Assembly: GCA_004211235.1 (NCBI GenBank)
Contig: SEEY01000148.1
Coordinates: 1 to 8,304, forward strand
From: Rubrivivax sp.
GTDB lineage: Bacteria; Pseudomonadota; Gammaproteobacteria; Burkholderiales; Burkholderiaceae
Length of the DNA stretch: 8,304 bases
Reading direction: 5' to 3'
Under the pieces are notes generated by a model. It was not told the DNA's origin. It saw nothing but the letters and a program-made list of their open reading frames with translations, and searched no databases. A program made the translations under genes and the position numbers. Shown piece after piece: positions 6,764-8,304 of this stretch; within the stretch, counting starts at the first letter, position 1, and the number at the start of each line of letters is the position of its first letter.

Positions 6764-8071
6764 TCATTGCATGGGTGGATTTGGCGCTTCAGGCAGCGCC
6801 TGACCGGCCTGGTGCAGCACCCGCTGCGGATACGGAATCTCCACACCGAGCCGCCCGAGCGTGCGCAGGATGGCGAGGTTCACGTCCGAGCGCACGCCGC
6901 CGGCGCCGTTCTCCGGATCCATGATCCAGAAGTGGATGGTGAGCTCCAGGCCATCGGCGGCGAACTGGCTCAACTGCACGGCCGGCCCCGGGGCGCTGAG
7001 CACGCGCGGCACCTCGATGATGGCCGCAGCCAGTGCCTCCATGACGCCCTGGACATCACAGCCATAGCTGACCTGGACCGTGGAAGACAGCAGCACCCGC
7101 GGGTCGGCCAGCGACGAGTTCTCGACGCGCTGCGTGATCAGCATCTCATTGGGAACGATGGCCTCCTTGCCGCCCATCGACCGGATCACCGTGTACCGCG
7201 TCTTGATGTCCGTCACGCGGCCCTCGAAGCCGTCCACCTTGACCATGTCACCGATGCGCAGCGAGCGCTCCGCCAGGATGACGAAGCCGCTGACATAGTT
7301 GGCCGCCAGCTTCTGCAGGCCGAAGCCGATGCCCACGCCCAAGGCGCCGCCCAGCACGCCGAGCGCGGTCAGGTCGATGCCGGCGGCGGACAGCGCGAAC
7401 AGCAGGCCGACGAAGAGCAGCAGCGCGCGGATGGTGTTGGCGGCGATCTTGCGCATGGACAGGTCCATGGACTCGCGCAGCAGCAGCCGCGCCTCGATGG
7501 CCGCCGAAATCCACAGGGCGGCGACCAGCACGAGCGCCGCCGTCAGCCCGCCTTCGATGACGTTGCGCAGCGTCAGCTTGACGGCACCGAACTTCCAGCC
7601 GATGTCGTCCAGCTCGTCGAGGATGACGGGCAGCAGGCCGGTGACCCACAGCACGGCGCCGATCCAGACCAGCCAGGAGCCGATGCGCTCCACCAGCTTG
7701 ATCGGCGCCGAGTTCGGCCAGGCCGCGGCCAGCACGCGGGCGATGACGCGGATGACGGCCAGCGACACCAGCACCGGCAACGCCAGCTTGAAAAGGGCCG
7801 GCGCGAGGCCCCACAGCGGCAGCAGGCGTCGTGCGCCGAAGGCGAGAGCGAGCGCGAGCAGCGGGAACAACGCGCCGTCGATGACACGGTCGCCGAACAG
7901 CACGCTGTTGTCGCGCTTGGCCACGGCGCGGGACAACGCCCAGCTCAGCAACCCGGCCACGGCCAGGCAACCCAGCAACAGCGCCCATTCGGCAATCGCC
8001 TCGGCGCTGAACACGCGGGTCAGCAGCGCCTGCAGTTCCGCCAGGCTCAGGGGTTGGTGCATTGAATTCAT
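6764..8071 (-). CDS. MscS-family mechanosensitive ion channel with extra N-terminal membrane helices
   Basis: Inner-membrane small-conductance mechanosensitive channel homologue, 435 residues from ATG 8071, longer than classical MscS (about 286) because of added N-terminal helices. Hydrophobic segments lie at about 29-50, 66-81, 93-116, 131-150, 174-195 and 214-230. The pore helix follows (about 236-265), with the Gly/Ala-rich core GVLGGALGVGIGFGLQKLA and then NYVSGFVILAERSLRIGD. The beta domain (VDGFEGRVTDIKTRYTVIRS) and the conserved VPNEMLI are present. The C-terminal alpha/beta domain ends in the typical VEIPYPQR. It would release solutes on hypo-osmotic shock or adjust membrane tension responses. 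The start is uncertain: in-frame ATGs at 8092, 8071 and 8062 and a GTG at 8134 all lack a good Shine-Dalgarno. The GTG lies inside a palindromic repeat and was rejected. First gene of a likely two-gene unit with the transglutaminase-like protein. Confidence 0.93.
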   Translation of the reverse strand: MNSMHQPLSLAELQALLTRVFSAEAIAEWALLLGCLAVAGLLSWALSRAVAKRDNSVLFGDRVIDGALFPLLALALAFGARRLLPLWGLAPALFKLALPVLVSLAVIRVIARVLAAAWPNSAPIKLVERIGSWLVWIGAVLWVTGLLPVILDELDDIGWKFGAVKLTLRNVIEGGLTAALVLVAALWISAAIEARLLLRESMDLSMRKIAANTIRALLLFVGLLFALSAAGIDLTALGVLGGALGVGIGFGLQKLAANYVSGFVILAERSLRIGDMVKVDGFEGRVTDIKTRYTVIRSMGGKEAIVPNEMLITQRVENSSLADPRVLLSSTVQVSYGCDVQGVMEALAAAIIEVPRVLSAPGPAVQLSQFAADGLELTIHFWIMDPENGAGGVRSDVNLAILRTLGRLGVEIPYPQRVLHQAGQALPEAPNPPMQ

Positions 8072-8127
8072 GTGAGTCGTTTTGCCGTGCATCGCCACGC
8101 GCGATGCCGTTGTGCGACAGCGCCAAG

Positions 8128-8186
8128 GAGCCACTGAGGCACAGAGAAAGTGTTGATTTCCCGATGTCTCTGTATCTCTGTGGTTC
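8128..8186. repeat. Imperfect inverted repeat upstream of the mechanosensitive channel gene
   Basis: Arms 8128-8149 and 8165-8186 are inverted copies: 17 of 22 positions pair by Watson-Crick and two more as G-U, with a 15-nt loop. The arms carry the phrase TCTCTGTnnCTCnGTGG in opposite orientations. The segment is poorer in GC than the surrounding genes and codes for nothing recognisable. It resembles dispersed intergenic palindromes, and could also fold in the leader of the minus-strand channel transcript. It has no U tract, so it is not a classical terminator. Confidence 0.6.
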
Positions 8187-8203
8187 TGTCTTTTCAGTCG
8201 GTT

Positions 8204-8304
8204 GGGACAGAGCTACTCGCTGCGCTCGGGCGGTCTGTCCCGCAAGGATTCTTGATCAGTTGGGGACAGAGCTACTCGCTGCGCTCGGGCGGTCTGTCCC
8301 GCAA
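8204..8304. repeat. Two direct copies of a 42-nt hairpin-forming repeat
   Basis: Positions 8204-8245 and 8263-8304 are identical over 42 nt and are separated by 17 nt of unrelated sequence (period 59). Each copy is itself a dyad: GGGACAGA pairs with TCTGTCCC (8204-8211 with 8234-8241; 8263-8270 with 8293-8300) around a 22-nt loop containing CTCGCTGCGCTCG. Both are preceded by GTTG, with one extra G in copy two. The second copy reaches the window end, so the array may continue. The layout fits REP/BIME-like elements; no transposase is visible inside the window. Confidence 0.75.

Noticed and set aside
5149..6924. 591-codon open frame on the plus strand across the transglutaminase-like gene
   Set aside because: The opposite strand encodes a complete signal peptide and catalytic triad; this frame has no recognisable motif and only mirrors that gene's codon bias.
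6584..8065. 493-codon open frame on the plus strand over the MscS-type channel
   Set aside because: Gln/His/Arg-rich shadow of the channel gene, with no motif.
8072..8304. CRISPR array from the repeated hairpins
   Set aside because: Only two copies with a single 17-nt gap; spacers are too short and the repeat is a long dyad unlike CRISPR repeats.
8204..8304. Intrinsic transcription terminators in the dyad repeats
   Set aside because: The stems are not followed by a T tract on either strand.

Overview
The window is very GC-rich, densely coded DNA with short gaps, overlapping stop/start codons and mostly clear Shine-Dalgarno sites. Codon use and the protein families suggest a beta-proteobacterium of the Burkholderiales (Rubrivivax/Leptothrix/Roseateles-like). 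That placement is inferred from overall character only; no marker gene is present.

Left part (1-2890, plus strand): the end of a three-gene drug-efflux operon. It holds the C-terminus of a DHA2-type MFS pump (EmrB-like), an EmrA/HlyD-type membrane fusion protein, and a NodT/OprM-type outer-membrane factor lipoprotein. Both junctions are ATGA overlaps, so the genes are probably translationally coupled. Together they would span inner membrane, periplasm and outer membrane. The membrane fusion gene carries a one-base frameshift near position 806. Adding one C there restores a full-length 404-residue protein, so it is either a recent pseudogene or a sequencing error.

Middle part (2963-4868, plus strand): a likely two-gene unit with a 10-nt gap. 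It encodes a secreted PHB-depolymerase/LpqC-family esterase with a visible Ser-Asp-His triad, and a cytoplasmic zinc alcohol dehydrogenase of the YahK/cinnamyl-alcohol-dehydrogenase type.

Right part (8071-4873, minus strand): a MscS-family mechanosensitive channel followed after 19 nt by a periplasmic DUF3857/transglutaminase-like protein with an intact Cys-His-Asp triad. This unit converges on the dehydrogenase gene with only 4 nt between the stop codons.

Right edge (8072-8304): no convincing gene. It holds an imperfect palindrome (8128-8186) and two identical 42-nt copies of a hairpin-forming repeat (8204-8245 and 8263-8304), the second cut by the window end.

Most of the window is ordinary chromosomal gene content. 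The items worth a second look are the frameshift, the terminal repeats and the channel/transglutaminase pairing. I see no CRISPR array, insertion sequence, tRNA, rRNA, phage gene or evidently new system.
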